Below are positions 43,601-58,600 of a DNA stretch of 64,000 bases, one piece after another. Below the pieces are notes generated by a model that did no database searches, was not told the origin of the DNA, and saw only the letters and a program-made list of their open reading frames with translations. Made by a program: the position numbers and the translations under genes. Source of the stretch: Undaria pinnatifida (taxonomy: Eukaryota; Sar; Phaeophyceae; Laminariales; Alariaceae); assembly GCA_012845835.1 (NCBI GenBank), contig JABAKD010000022.1, positions 13,747,718 through 13,811,717 on the forward strand, read 5' to 3'. Every line of letters starts with the position of its first letter. The first letter of the stretch is position 1.

Positions 43601-46600
43601 GGGTGCACATGTACAGGGGGCAAAAGAAAAGCCGAACAGACGTGAAGCGAAGAAAAGTCATCGGCTTCACCGTGCACTGCATCAGAGCAGGCCACAACGC
43701 TATTTCGCGCAAGTCAACAGGAAGAAAATGACAAAAGAACGGAGATAAATGGAACACTTCAACCAAGGACCCCGATCGACCGTTCGCAGCAGGGTAGAAG
43801 CCCCCGCGCTCACTCCTTCCCCGCTCCTCCAGGCGCCACATCCAACTGCCAACTTGCCAATTCAACAAACTCAACAAAACTCGTCCAGCAGGGGCCCCCC
43901 AATAGTGCAGCATCCCTATATAAGGCGGTATCCCGATACAAGGCGGTCAAAATCGCTTGGTACGACTATTAATAAAGATTTACACTCACGACCTGGAATG
44001 AATAGGGCGGCTTCCCTCTATAAGGCGGTCATGGGCGGTCATATTGCTCTCTATAGTGTATACCATGTATACCACACCACCGCCTTACCGGGGGAGCCTT
44101 ACTATTACACTATAACATACTATTATACTACCATTCTATTATAACATTATATTATTATACTACTATTGTACTACTATCATACTTCTGTAACCATTTTACA
44201 TCTACACAATCGTGTTTTGGGAAAAACTACTCAAGAGGTAGTGCAGGCGAAGCTGTCGAAGTAAAATGGCTAACTACGAAACTGCCATCTGGGTCGGCGT
44301 GCAAATTTGAAATTGACCACCAAACGACCTGCAGGAAAGTTTATCCTGGGCTGTCCTGCATTTAGGGCGAGCCCTTTTTCCAGCCGTCACAAAAACATGA
44401 AAAAAAATACAAAATAAGAAACGAACTACTACTATCCAGAGCAAAAAGCGAACTACTGCCAAAGGAAAAAAAAACGAACTATCAAGACTTTCTAAGATGC
44501 ATACACAATGAACGACATACTGCCAACGAAAAAAAATGAACTGCTATCGAAGCGAAAAACGAACTATTAATAATACCAAAGCAGAAAACGAAAACCAGTA
44601 CCAAAGCAAGAAACTAACTACTATTAATACCAAAGTCAGAAACCACCCAAGTCAAAAACGATCTACTACCAAAGTAACAAAACGAAACACTACCAAACTC
44701 AAACAACTGGGGGTGGAGCGTTACCTGCGACAGCGCCGACACCTTTTCCCACGGGGCGGAGTCGGGGTGAAACAGGCAGCGGCGGATGAGGTCGTCTCGC
44801 ATCCCCAACAGCCCGACCGATTTCATCCTGCTTCTGGCCTCGTGGGAGCTGTGGTACCCCAGCACATTGATCGTGTGAACACCTACAACAACACGCCAGT
44901 TTTTGAGGAGTTCCAAAAGCAGGGGTCGGAAGGGAGGGAGGGAGGGGGTTATGGGCACGCAAAAACATCTCAGGCGTTCGTAAATATGCGACATCTTTGA
45001 CATATATCAAACATGCTGTCTCCTGACGTCTTTGGTCCACAGTAGCACAAGGTACAAGGTACAAGGCACTCGTACAGTATACAAGGTTCCCCTTCGGGAG
45101 GTGGACACGTGCCTCCCGGGGGCGACGCAAGTCGAATGACTACAACTGATGATGAAGTATTTATGCAGAAGGTGTACATCGGAGGGATGCGTAGTGGAAA
45201 GAATGTGGATAATATAAGATATCACAGATATTTGGAGGAGGAGGGTTGGGATATTGCTGAGGCTCGGTGTGATAAGTTATTCGAAAGTCCACTCCGTATA
45301 ACTGCGTGGCAGCAATTAATTCTACGTTTGTACTGCTGTCGCTGCTGTTAGAGGAATCATTGGTGTCAATTTGTTGTTTGTTTTCTGTGTCCAGTATTTT
45401 TCCCCGCGCGCTTAAACAGTTAAACAGTTTACACCGATGTTTGTTGCCGATATGGTCTCTTGTGTGCACATCGTTACTTTTGCTTGAGTTGTGTTGCTAC
45501 TTTATATCTCTTTATACAGGTTTCGCTACTGCTGTATGGTAACCACCGTGTCAATTGTGAGGGAGAACTCACAGTAATGACATAGTTCACGCCGTTGCAG
45601 CGGGTACATATACACCGCGCCCGCGTCTAGCAGTGCGGGAAAATTCTCTCGCAAATACATTTTGATGCCACCCCGATGTACGTGCGAGGACTAAAGTTCC
45701 ACCGTGTGTGTAGTAGACGTATTTAAGCCTGACGATATGCCTATATTTTTGGCTCTAAACCAAATTAAGCCCTATCGTGTTTTAAATGTCTAAAAAATAG
45801 GTCTATTTTATCGACCTAACGACCACGGCAGACCACGGTGAGATGTGGATTTTCCCAAAATATGCACTTGGGCACATTTTGGCCCAAGTGCATATTTGAA
45901 GCAATTTTCCGAGTATTTTCCAGCAAACAACAGCATTTCAGACGACAAAAGCTCGAGGAAACATCAGACACTCTGCAGCAGCAGCACAGCACAACACCCA
46001 CGCAGTAATTGCAACGCTCAACCTAGCAAGCCGCTTGGTGTATCCCCAACCCGGGTTAATCAACCTGCGTGTACAGTACCATCAGAAACGTTGGCGGTGG
46101 TCAGAGGCGACCCACTCTCGTGGAGCGGCATGCCTCTACGTACTGTTACTTGAAAAGGAGTCCTTGTTCATTCACGAGGATCGAGCGCACACACAACACA
46201 ACACACCACAAAACAAAACAACACAGCACAACACACAGACAACCAGCACCCCAACAGCCAACCCAACTACAGCACAACTAGCCGGTGGAAAACGCCCGCG
46301 AGACTCCTCCTACCCTGGCGTTCTCTGCGGTCAGAGAACTGGGACTCTGACATAGTTCGTCGCGCGCTCGTGCTCCTGCTCTCTCGTCCTGAGAGGCTGT
46401 CATTTTTCGATGTCACATTTTTTTTGTTTGGTTTTTGTGCCCGACGTAGCGCATGGCCGGAGCTGCTGCTGCAGTTTACAACCCTGTTGCCTCTTTCCCG
46501 CGGATGCCTACATTTCGAGGGTGGAAATTGAACCGGGTTGAGGGCCAGTCCTGCTGTGCTGCTGTACTGACTGCCACACTGAGGCACACCGAAGGCGGCA

Positions 46601-49600
46601 AACGCCTGCGAGGTATCCTACATATGAAGCGAGTATGGAGTACGAAGCACTCAATGTTTTTGCCAGGCACCAGTTATTTGTTTTGGCCGTTTGTTCAAGC
46701 TCGCACAGCATGGGTAGGGGAGGGTCTTTCTCGAAGTTTCCACCCACTCATGTGCTGACTCATGACATAAATCCTCGTCTTGCCATCTGCGTCTGGAGTA
46801 GTGCAGAAATATCATAGTCTATTTTCAAGTAGTTTGATCTTTCCTCGGCTTTTCTTTTTATGCGTACTGAAAGAGACCACTATTTCGAGTTTTAGACATA
46901 TGGTGTTTTTTTTATGCGTTTAAGGTCGAAGTATCGAATGGCCTAGCTCTTCCAGTTGGAAGTACTTAAGACCTAACCTCGAGGCTTAAATACGTCTAGT
47001 GTGTGGTTGCCCGGGGACAGAAGTGTCTCATACCCCGCAAAATAGAGCCAGTCTCGGCGGCTTTCCGCGGCCATAGCTCGCGCCACGGACGTCCCATGAG
47101 CCCGGCACACGGCTGGTAACATACCGACGGGTAGTCTGATCGCATTGCAGAAGAAAGCACACAAAAAAACTCTGCGCCGGCGGAGAAAAAGGGACGGACT
47201 AGGCAAAAAAATCAAAATGGTACATATGCATATCACGTTTGAACCACAGCTGTGAGGGCACGTCAGGGCGACAGTACAACCCCACGCACAGCAGTATCAG
47301 GTACAGCATACCTGGTACCAGGTATCAATTTTGAAGCACAACGGGAGGGGCAAGTCAGGGCGATAATACCGTATACCTGGTATGGCGTTGTGTATCACCG
47401 GGGTACGCTGTATATCACACTTCTGGAGAATACCACACCCGGTGATATATTTCTAGAGCCCAAAATGGTTGTCACTGGGGGTGTTATGTACGCCGTCGTA
47501 TGCGGTCCTCACTGTTGCCGCACAGCTGTAGTGGCAAGTCAAGGCGACAGTACTCGCTTTCAAGCACATCTGCTGTCGGGGAAAGTCCGGGCGAGAGTGC
47601 CTACGTTGACGGTCTTTATCACCAGCACACGCTGTATATCACACCCGTGGAGTATACCACACCAGGTGATGGGTTTTTTAGAGCCGAACACGTCATCACC
47701 GGGGGGGGTTATATACACCGTCGTGAGCTGTACTCACTGTTGGCGCACAACTTCATTGGCAAGTCATGGCGATAGTACCCTCTTTTGATGCACAACTGGA
47801 GGGGCAAGTCACGGCGATAGTACCAAAAACGAAGGTCTATATCACCGGGGCACGTTGTATATCACACCCGTGGAGCATACCACACCGCGTGATGATATTT
47901 TTAAAGCCCAAACTGTTATCACCGGGGGTGCAATATACGCCCTCGTCTGCGGCACTCACTGTTGGCCCCTAACTGCAGTGACAACTCAAGGCCAATAGTA
48001 CTCACTTTTGACGCACAGCTGGAGGGGCAAGTCAGGACGGTAGTACAGCGCTGCGTCAAGGAGCTCACGCAAGCTCTCCAGCCTCTGCACGCTCCCGTCG
48101 TTCCCTCCGTCGCCTGCAGCACCCCCAGCCTCTCCCGCCCCCGGCGACGTCCTTGACGTCCCGGTGGAAAGCATCGGATTGTCTTGGACTCCATCTAGAG
48201 CGTCCTCAAGAACCGCAGCCTAAAACACGGTCACAACGGTACGCAGGAGTCACAACGTTATGTTACACAGGCCTTGCTGATGTCTTCAAGATATCAAACA
48301 CAGGCGTTGTTGATGTCACAGGGGTATGCGAGTCTACAGGTAAACAATACAAGCCAAGGCAAAACCGGGGTCACACAGGCACACAGGTGTGTACAACAAA
48401 CAAAAACAAAAACATAAGCAAGCAGGCAACGCAGCAAACACAGGCAAAACAGGCAGCTGTGAAGCTTTTGTAGTCCTGCAAAAGTTATCCTACATATTTC
48501 CAAGTACAGTACTTTTCCTCCAACAAGCCGGTGGAAAACATCGGATCGATTGTCTTCGACCCCATCCAGCGCGGCCTAAAAGAACCGCCACCGTAAACAC
48601 AGCCACGAAGGTACCCAGTAGTCACACAGGTACACTGATTTCACTCATATTTCTTGGCTTATGTACGCCTTGCTTCAGCTAATGATATCATATGATAGAA
48701 CGCGTTTTCACGTTGGCTTATTCAATTTTTTTCACGAGATACTCTTCGACTCCAGAGTTAACGTGAGCCTGTCCTCTTAGCACGGACTCGACTACAGCAA
48801 CGACTCATTGTGAAAGAAACAACAAGGCACACACAAAGATCAGGCATATAAGCAACAGCGCGACGCAGGAGACACAGACAATTCAGGCACGTCTTAGCCC
48901 TCTTCGAACCGCAAAAACTATATCCCACACAAATTCCAAGTACACTGAGGGGCTGGCTCCTAGTAGGGCCGGTATGTGGTGTTAATAGCCCATAATACCG
49001 GCACTGTTCAGGGCACGGGCACTGTTGGGAATAGGGTTGCTATAGACTATAGAAGGTTCCGGTCGCGCCAAGAGATTGCATCCACACTATAGAGAGCAGC
49101 GATACTATTTAACCGGCGCTATTGGAAGCTCTTCACTGTACTTCGTCCTGCCAAAACGTGGAGGCTGAAGGGGCCTAACTTACACTCTTAACGAAGCCTG
49201 TTCTTTCCAAATTCCAGATTCTTGATTTTTTTTTTGCAAAATTGTATCGAAATACGCAGGCGGTCTGTCAGTTTAAAAAAAAAGTTACCTGGCATAACAG
49301 CGCGCAAAAAGCACGGACGGCAAGCTTGAATGACCATTTTTTTTTTTTTTCTGGCTTCTGTTTTGGAATATCAACATTTTGTCAGGGGGAAGTTTTCATA
49401 CATCGAACAGATGACGATCTAGGTCATCTAGATCATCTAGATCATCTAGATCATCTAGATCATCCAGATATAATGATTAAGGGGCTGTTACAGCACAGGC
49501 CACCGTTTGCAGGTCTCTCTACTAGGCTGGTTCCACGTTGGTCACTCACTTGTACGAGATAAGCTGTTGTATTAGTTCCACACACGCCACGGACGAACTA

Positions 49601-52600
49601 AACAGCGTGCAATTCCGCGAGGCAAGAGCAGCATCCCCTTTTTCCTATACGCACATGCCTTTAGAGGATGTGAAACGAAGGCATGTGATACTCTTTTGTA
49701 TCCAGCCGTATCCCATATCTTACGCATTGTTAGGCTCCCAGGGAAATACCATAACAGATTATATAGATCACATATACAATATAGATCATATACATCGTAC
49801 AGATCATCTAGATCATCTAGATCATCCAGATCCTCTAGATAATCTATATAATCTAGATTATACAGAATATATAGATCATGTACAGTAGATCCTGTAGCTG
49901 CCGCTATGAGATGTTGTACAAGATTGTATAGAGTACAGATCCAAACCTGGAAATATTTGCTAGACGACGCAGATCGTACAGCTCCCAGCCAGTAACATGA
50001 GCTAGACCATACAGATCTCTGAAATATCTACATCATCAACGGGCGGTCGGTCATTTGCCCGAGGTGTGTTTTTTTTGGAACTTTGGACACAGCTTGTTTC
50101 GATAGAAATGGTAACAACGCGCACCTGAAAGCTGGCTGGTACTGAGGGCGAGAACAATTCAAGGAAACGGTGCCCTCGCTTGTCTTGCGGCGCGCGTGCC
50201 ATGTCCTGCTCGAGTAAGGCCGCAACGAGGCCGTACACCGGCCCGGTGAAGGTGTCTAAAGCGTTGCTTGGACCTTCGGGCACTACCGACCGCCCGACGG
50301 AGCTGGACTCGAAGTAGCTGAACGCGCTGCCGGTGTCCGTGGTCTCTGCATCGAAGTGGAGGACAACGTGACAAACGGGCATGGCGAACGGGTGTGACGG
50401 CAAACGTGGGTAACGAGAAAATGTATGCAACGACAACCGAACGCGCCAAGACAAAAAGAAAAAGGTGTCGCGGCAAGCATGTGTGCGCAGTGCCGACACA
50501 CACGTGCAACGACTAACGTGTTTCACGACAAACGCGAACATACAACCAAAACACGTGTAACGACAAAAAAGCGAGAAGCGAGAAATTACACAACACGTGT
50601 AGTCGTCCTCGCCTGAGTGCGAATCATCGAGATATCCCCCGTCCGACCCGCTTGTTCCCGTTCCCCAGCGATCATTTCCCGATCCGCCCGTCCCCCAGCG
50701 ATCATTTCCCGATCCGCCCGTCCCCCAGCGATCATTCCCGCTCAAGTCGCCATCGGTGCCACCGTAGTCATACCCAATGCTCGCCCTCCCCTGCATGAGG
50801 TCACCACTGTCGCTCCTAGCAGTGAGCGCGTCCACTAGGCGATGGCACCATGTCAACCACCCCTGCCGAGACATGAGCGCGTCCGCATTCCGTTCGCGAT
50901 CATCCTGGTCTTTCCCTTTTTTCCGACCGATGGCGGCTACCGACCCAGAACCCGCAGCAGCCGCAGCCGCAGCCGATTTTCCAGTTAAAAACCTTGTCGC
51001 GGTTCCGCCGCTGTCATCTTCGCCGCTAAAGGCCCGACCACCGAACTCTTTCCTGGTGCCACGACCTTGCCCTTGCTCTTCAGTCGCGGGCGCCGACGGC
51101 AGCCACGCGACGGCGCTCTCTAGCTGGAGGAGGCATCGCGCGAGCACCGCCGGAGACTGCGCGCGTTGAAGGGCGCGCATCAGAACCTCCACCGTTTCGG
51201 GGAGGACCAGTCTAAGCTCCTCAGCTTCACCACCGCCGCCGTCACCGCTACCATCACCACCACCATCACCCCCATCACCCCCATCACCCCCGCTTCCTTC
51301 ACCAGCATCTTGCCCTGTCGCATCTTCCACCGCATCGTCAGAGCTCCTATGGTCTGCCGCGTCGTCTGCGGTTGCATCGAGGGTGGCTTCGGGCGAGCCG
51401 GACTCCGCAAGCGGGTCGAACTTGTTCACCTCTGAGTGCGGCTTATCCGATTGTGACTTATCCCCACATTTTCGCATGGAAGGTGGGGTGGCGGGAACTA
51501 CCGGCCCAACTTCCTGCCCAGCCGGCACAACACCGGCACCAACAGAAGAATCAGTCACCACCAACGCTTTCGATAAGCCCGGGCCCGCCACCGAAGCGTC
51601 TGCTCCAGAGGACGACGGTTCTATGCTCAGTCGTCGCAAAATACCCGATAGAAACCCCGTCTCTTCCTTGTCACCGGTCTTCGCCACCCCGCTCGTCCCT
51701 TGCCCTTGTTCGGACGTTACCGCTACCGCCACCGCCGCCCCTGTCGCGCTGTCGGATTTAAGAGGGGTACTACCGTTGTGTGATGACTCCACCCCTTTTA
51801 TCAGAGCCGCGAATCTCCCGGTCTTCGAAGAGCTACCGGGGGGGGGCGCCACCGAAGCCCCGTCTCCGGCGGCGGCGACGGCGATGTTGGGGTCATCACC
51901 TTGGGAAGGCACGGGCGCAGCCTCCCTTTCTCGCGATTCATCCACCGCCAGCAGACCGTCTTCCTTCTCCCGCACATCTTCAGGGTTGTACTCATCTTCT
52001 TCGTGGACTGGTAGGTCAAGCGCAAGGGTGACATTTTCCACGGCAGCCACCTCTTCTAAGGAGGTTGAATCGGTAGTAGCAGCAGCGGCAGCAGAAGCTG
52101 GCGTGGCCGCGGCGGCTGCGGCAGCAGCGGTGGACCTAAGTCGGTTGACGAGAGATACCCCCTCGCTGGTCGAAGCTTGTCCTGTAATGTTGGGTTGCGT
52201 GGTGTCTTCGTCTGGGGCGTTGGAGTAGCTGCTCCACCAAGCCCTGGAACAAAAATGATGAGGCAAGCAAAACAATGAGTCAACCAAACGACTAGGACGG
52301 GATGGTTCGGGTCGGGAGACAAGCGGACACACACCAACGCAGCAGACACAAGTCTCGCTGGGTCCACTGTCGCTTTTCTTATTCCACGCCAGATATGTTG
52401 GAACCTGTTTTGTGATAATGGACTACATCACATGGCCGTCAGTAAATGTGAGAATAACACCTGTTGTCCCTGGTATGCATCGTCGAGATGTCACAGCCGA
52501 GCGAATACCATCCCCCCGCCTGTGCCAACCCTTTCTGCAGTCATTGCACGAGCAACTACAGCAGATAATAAGCAGGACACGCATCGTTAATGGTATCTTC

Positions 52601-55600
52601 TAGTCTACAGCAGTACTGCAGACAAGTAGCACAGCAGCACGGAGTAACGATACCACAGAAGCACAGAAACGTGGCAGAGGCACTACAGAGTAATTTAATC
52701 CGCGAACACAATGCCGTGAACACTGCAGTTGCCCAGACAGGTTCACAGTCAAAAAAACAACACTGAACGTACCTTAGCCACGACTCCTTGTTGCCCTTTA
52801 TGGCCAGCACATCCTTCTCGCGAATAGGTCGCGGCTCGTGCTTCGAGCCCCATACTCCGAATATCATGCCCATCAAGGCGTCGCACATGGTCTGGCACGT
52901 CGCGTGAGGCTCGAGTTGCCGACACATCGCCGCGAAACCACCCAGCTTCTCGAACGCGCGCAAAGCTTGCGGGTCGGGTCCCGACCTCCCTCCCGAGGCG
53001 GACTCGTCGGAAGAAAAAAAGGTTGAGGTCGACGCAGAAGAGCGACGGCCATCGTCTCCTTTTCTCACCTGTTCGTACGGCGGTTGTGGTAGAAAATATC
53101 GTCATCGATACCATTGTCGTTACCGCTACAGTGGGGTACTCGGTTTAACAGCCCCTCTGAGCAGGCTGACGTTAGTATACCCCTCTTATCTCCGTGCCGC
53201 TATAATTTCAGACTGGCTATATTATACCAGGTAGGTTTTGGTATAGTAGGGGCCACAATCATATCGGCTGTAGAACACGCGTCACAGGGCGTCACAAGTC
53301 CGTTTCCTCTTATTAAGGGCGCTATTCAACTGGGTGCCCGACCGTACGAGTATAGCTACTGACTTGAGCTGGAAAGAAAACGTGAAGACGAAAGAAAAAA
53401 TGTGCTGTCTTTGCAGTTATCGCCATTCGGTATCGTATTCCTAAGCGTCATTGGCTGTCGTCGCATCTTCGTTATCGGAACGCCTTTAGCCGTTGTTATC
53501 TATTTCGCTATCGCCGTCGGTACCATTATCACCTCATTGTTTAGCGGAAACATAAGCATTCGCCTTCGAGGGGTCTTCAAGCTACTGCGGTGCCCTTGCT
53601 CGGGCGCGCATGAAAGCACACAAGGGAGCGAGGCGCACGACGAACCGCGAAACATCGAAAACGCCGTTGCACATGCTGCTGTGTACTCTACTCATAGCTT
53701 GTGATAGCTGTAGAGGCTGTACCAGCGACGGACAGTGGGCTCGTGACAATAGAATCACCCAGGCGGCATGAGCACAAACAAAGAAAAATCAACCAGGCGG
53801 CATGACCAGTCACTCGCTCACCGACTCGCGGCAAGCAAAGTAAGGATAGCGCCCAGTGGGATAATTGGCTCACCAACATAAGGCTGAGGAGTTTGATGGC
53901 GCTGACGCGAGTTTCCGCGTGGCTCGAAGAAAGTAGATCCAGCGCAACCAAGAAATTCCCTCCTGTCAAAGCACATGGGGACACAAACAGCAAACAGCGT
54001 GGACGTAAGCGGGGAGTAGCAAGGCATACCGATCGATGCCCGGCACGGATCAACGAAAAAAATGACGGGAAAAAAAACAGCGACGTTGAACGGCGGCCGA
54101 AAACCAGATAACGAAAAGGTTGAGCAAAAAAACAACAACGTTGGACGGTGGCATGAAGATGAGATTGCGAAAAAGTGACGGGAAAAAAAATAACGTTGGA
54201 CAGCGGCCGGAAGATGTCACTTCTGCTCCCCCCCCGCCCCCCCCCCCCACCTGCCTGGTCGGTGCAAACCCGACGTTGTGCGTTCCGGCATTGATAGGGA
54301 TGCGAGGATGCGAGGATCAATTGTCCTATGGACCACGGCCATGCCACGGCCATGCACGACAAAAAAACTAAATCCCTCACACACTTGGTGCAAGCAATGT
54401 CTGCCTGGTCGGTGAAAATCCGCCGTGCTCACCGTCCCGGCGTTGAAGGGGGGCGAGGGTCTGTGGTCTGACAGACTATGGCCATTCATAACAAAGATTG
54501 GACCCCCCCCCCCGGTCTACGGTCATACGACTTCGGCCATGCATCGTACGGTATGATGATCACCCCCCCGCCCCGCCACCCACCTGCGGGCAGTGCTTGG
54601 GACATCATCCCGACAACAACCGCACCCCCATCGCCGCCGCACAGCTGCACCACCAGCTCCACCACGGTCCCGAGAACCTGTCGTGTCAGCGAAAGCTGGG
54701 ACTGTGCAGACCCAACCGCTGCTGCTGCCGCCGCCGACGCCGACGATGAGCCGCGGTTGGGGCCTCCCCCGAACAGCGCGAACCTCTCCTCCTGGGAACA
54801 CGGAGAGTGAAGCGGAGGGGCGGGGAGTACGAAATAGTTGCTCACCTTTGCCACTTGACCTCCACCCCGCGTTGGGCGTTTCTTAGTTGGCGATTGTCGG
54901 CGAGCTCAGCACGTCAGTATGAAGTTTTTTTTACCTCTATACATCTACAATTGACATGGACCATGACATCGACCATAATTTCCATGCACATTGAGAGGCG
55001 CGCGCACCTCCCCCGTGTTGAGCATTTCTCGTCTTGCAATGTCGGTGAGCTTCTCCACCTCGTGGTGGCACCTAAGAACGAACCCGACCAAAGCCGCCAG
55101 ATGATCAGGCGTGCACCCTGCAGACGTGCTAGTCGCTACGGCCGCCGAGGGATCCTGCAAGCGGCGTCACCAAAAAGGGCGTACGTCGGGAAATTAGATC
55201 CCCGTCGATGATTTGTGTCATCTATAACAGCAGACTGTTGTATGGTCCGTATATTCACAGCAGATAGGTCCCTGGTCTACATGATCTGCCTGGATCTATA
55301 GATCATGATGCCGGGTGGCAGCCGTATGATATTATGACAAACGTATAACATCAGCCGTCGACGCATCGTCAACTTTCTGACGGCTTATTTTTGGATCGTC
55401 CACAATAAAAACGTCTACCACATGCATGTATCATCTGCATGATCCACTACATACTCTGCACGTTTCCTGGGTCGGATCTGTACTGCACAGATCCTGCGCT
55501 ACATATTGCATCGGCACATGGGATCTATATGATCTGTATGATCTGTCCAATCTATAAGATCTACATCGTGATATGTACGATCTGCCCGATGTGATACAGT

Positions 55601-58600
55601 GTGGCAACGCGTAAGCGGGTCGGCGTGTCAGGCGCGGCGGCCAACATTAAGCATACGCAAGCGTGGGTCTACATTTTACGTACTCGCACCATATTCCATG
55701 TTGTGATTTGTAAATCGAAAAAAACATGTGTTCACCTGTGGTCGCACAGCCGCCGCCACCGCCGCAGACCCAGCAATAAGAACCTGCAGCATTCGCGCGG
55801 CCTGCGTGCGTGCCCCCGCCCCCGCCGCCACGGTAGGCCTCTGTCCCGTGGAAACCTTCTTCCAACCACCATCCTCGCGGGCTGCCCTGCTCCCGCCCGC
55901 TTGCCCCGAGGAAATCGAGAACGATGACTGTCGACGCGAAGATCGCCCACGCGTGACCCCGACACCGTGGCTGCTACCGGCAACGGTATCGCTACCGCGC
56001 GTTGGAACTCCCTCTGGGGGTGAGGCGGTAGGGGACGGGGGAAAAGAAGGCGGGGATAGGAGATAGAGGAGAGGCGCGAACGGTCCCGGTTCTTGGAACG
56101 CCCGTCGCCATACCTGACATGATTATACAAGAACAACACGAGAAGCGGGCAACGGGTAACTCTAGTTAGATTTAGGGTGGGTATCTCCGATTATTAGAGT
56201 TGGGTTGGTAAGTCTGGTTAGAGTTAGAGTTGGACACTCTGCTTAGAGTTAGGGTTGGCGCTCTAGATAGAGCTAGAGTTGGCAACTCTGGCTAGATATA
56301 GGGCTGGTATCTCTGACTATTAGAGCTAGGGTTGGCAACTCTGGTTAGATTAGGTTTGGTAAGTCTGGTTAGAGTTGGGGTTGACATATTTGAGTACTAG
56401 AGTTAGGGCTCGTGTCTCTGATTACCGAGTTTGGGCTGGTATCTCTGATTATTAGAGTTTGGGTTGGAAACTCTGGCTGGCAAAAATTGATGAAAATCAA
56501 CGAGGAACGGGAATACTGAACTCTCTGCGCGATAGAAACGAAGACGCGCATGTATCGGGATGAAGAGACGATACCTGCGACCACGGCTTGGCATGTCCAG
56601 CAGACGGAAAGCAACAGCGAGATAAAAAATAAAACAAAGAAATAAACCCTCACCACCCCCACCCCCCCTTCGCGCCACCGTGCACCCTACACCCAAAAAA
56701 GCCTCCTACCTGTATCCCTGCCGGACTCCCGTCGAGCGCGTCCACAAGAGCTTCCATCACCCTCGCCTGCAGCTCGGGCTTACCCTCACAGTGCCCCAAT
56801 AGGTCCACCACAAGCCGCAGCGCTTCAGGCGATCGAACCGGCTTGACACCTCCGGCAGCGTTAGCCAAGTAAGCGCCCCCCCGCGTCTGCGACTGGTCGG
56901 CGGCGTCTGTCCATCTACCCGAGGCGGAGGAGTCGAGAAGAGTGGAGGAAGACGAGGACACGTCGACCGCGCCTTGGAGGGCCTCACTAGTCATCAGGTC
57001 GAACAGGGTGTCAAAAGTGTCCATGGACAGCTGAAACGTTTGGGAGTGTAGACACACACGCAAAGGCAAAGTTTTGAGGGGTGGATGGGTGGGCAGGTGG
57101 GTGGGCGGGTTGGTGGGTTGGTGGGTTGGGTGGTTGGGTGGTCGGGTGGTTGGGTGGGTGGGTGGGTAGGTGGGGTGAATGGGTGGGTGGGTGGGTGGGT
57201 TGTTTGTTTATTTGCTTGTTTATTTGTTTGTTCAGTTGGTGGGTTGGTTGGTTGGTTGGTTGGTTGGTTGGTTGGTTGGTTGGTTGGGTGGGTGGGCAAG
57301 CGGGGCTGTGCAGAGGGTTTGTTAAAAGGTACTGCTCCCTCCGGCAACGCAACGTGCGTCCATGTTGCCTGATACTGGTGTGTTGTTGTGGAGCGTGCGA
57401 TTCCAAAAACAACAATTATTAAAGAAAATTGAGAAGACGACGCAACTCTTAGCAAGCATTACAGTAACACTCTCGGTCGTGCTGCGGAATCGTTCCTGAC
57501 AGGCGGCTTAACTTGCACAAACCATCCACCATGCACCACGCAATGCCAGCGTCTCCATTGTTGTGCCGCTTGTGCAAATATCTATAGTACTCGTAGAGCG
57601 GATAAACGCGTACCGGTTCGACAAACAAGCGATCGAGCGTAGCCACAACTTCGATAGGGACAAGACCAGTGGACACCGTTGTACCACCCCTACCAGCACG
57701 TCTACACAGCGGGTGTTTGTACCACCCCTACCAGCACGTGCACACAGCGGGGATAGTCTCACGCACGTACACATATAGCGGGGACACTCGCGCACGTACA
57801 TCCAACGGAGATAACCTCGCGCACAAACACGTAGCGGGGACAATCTACGGCGTGTCCCAGGTAACATCTTCCTCCAGCGGCGTGGGTGAGCTGGTCTAAA
57901 CACAATTGAGTTAGGCCGGCCGCCTTTGTAAAACCATTTCGTTGACGCCGGTACTAGCGTTCAGGGCAATCACCGACATCTAGCCCTCATGAGCAAACTT
58001 CGATGAAAATCGACGAGCATAGAAAGCTGAAAAGCGGGAATGCCAAACCCTATGCGAGATAAAAGCGAAGACAAGTATCGAGATAAAAGCGAAGACAAGT
58101 ATCGGGGGGAAGAAGGGAAGACACCTTCGACAACGGCTTGTCCAGAGGGTAGCTGAGGGTAAAACCTCCTACTACAGAGTAGTTGAGCTGAAAGAAGAGT
58201 AAACGTGATACTTCGAAGTATTAACATGAAGAAAGAAAATCCTCCATAGGGGCACACACAGACAGTAATACGCGCGACCGAAGTATCGCACGCAGCTTGG
58301 TAATGTGAGTGTCGACGAAATCCTTGGCATCACAGCTGGCTATACGTACTTTAATTGCGGGCTCTGACCTGTTTCAGGGCATCGTCTCCCTGTGCCAGCG
58401 CATGGTAGAGCACATTGAAACCATCGCGAACGCGGAAGGCGTCGAGTCCTTCCGCCGATGCCTCCAGTAGCCCGGCGAGAACCCGAAGTGCCGCCACCTG
58501 CGCGCAAACAACACAAGACAGTCCGTTTATGCACTCTCTCCTTATTGAGACGTTGGTGGCCCCTTCAATATCTGTACGCTAAGGGTTACGGTTTTTGAGT

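Noticed and set aside
56157-56480. Interstitial telomere repeat (TTAGGG)
   Set aside because: TTAGGG occurs only scattered inside a 30-60-bp degenerate minisatellite, never as contiguous hexamers.
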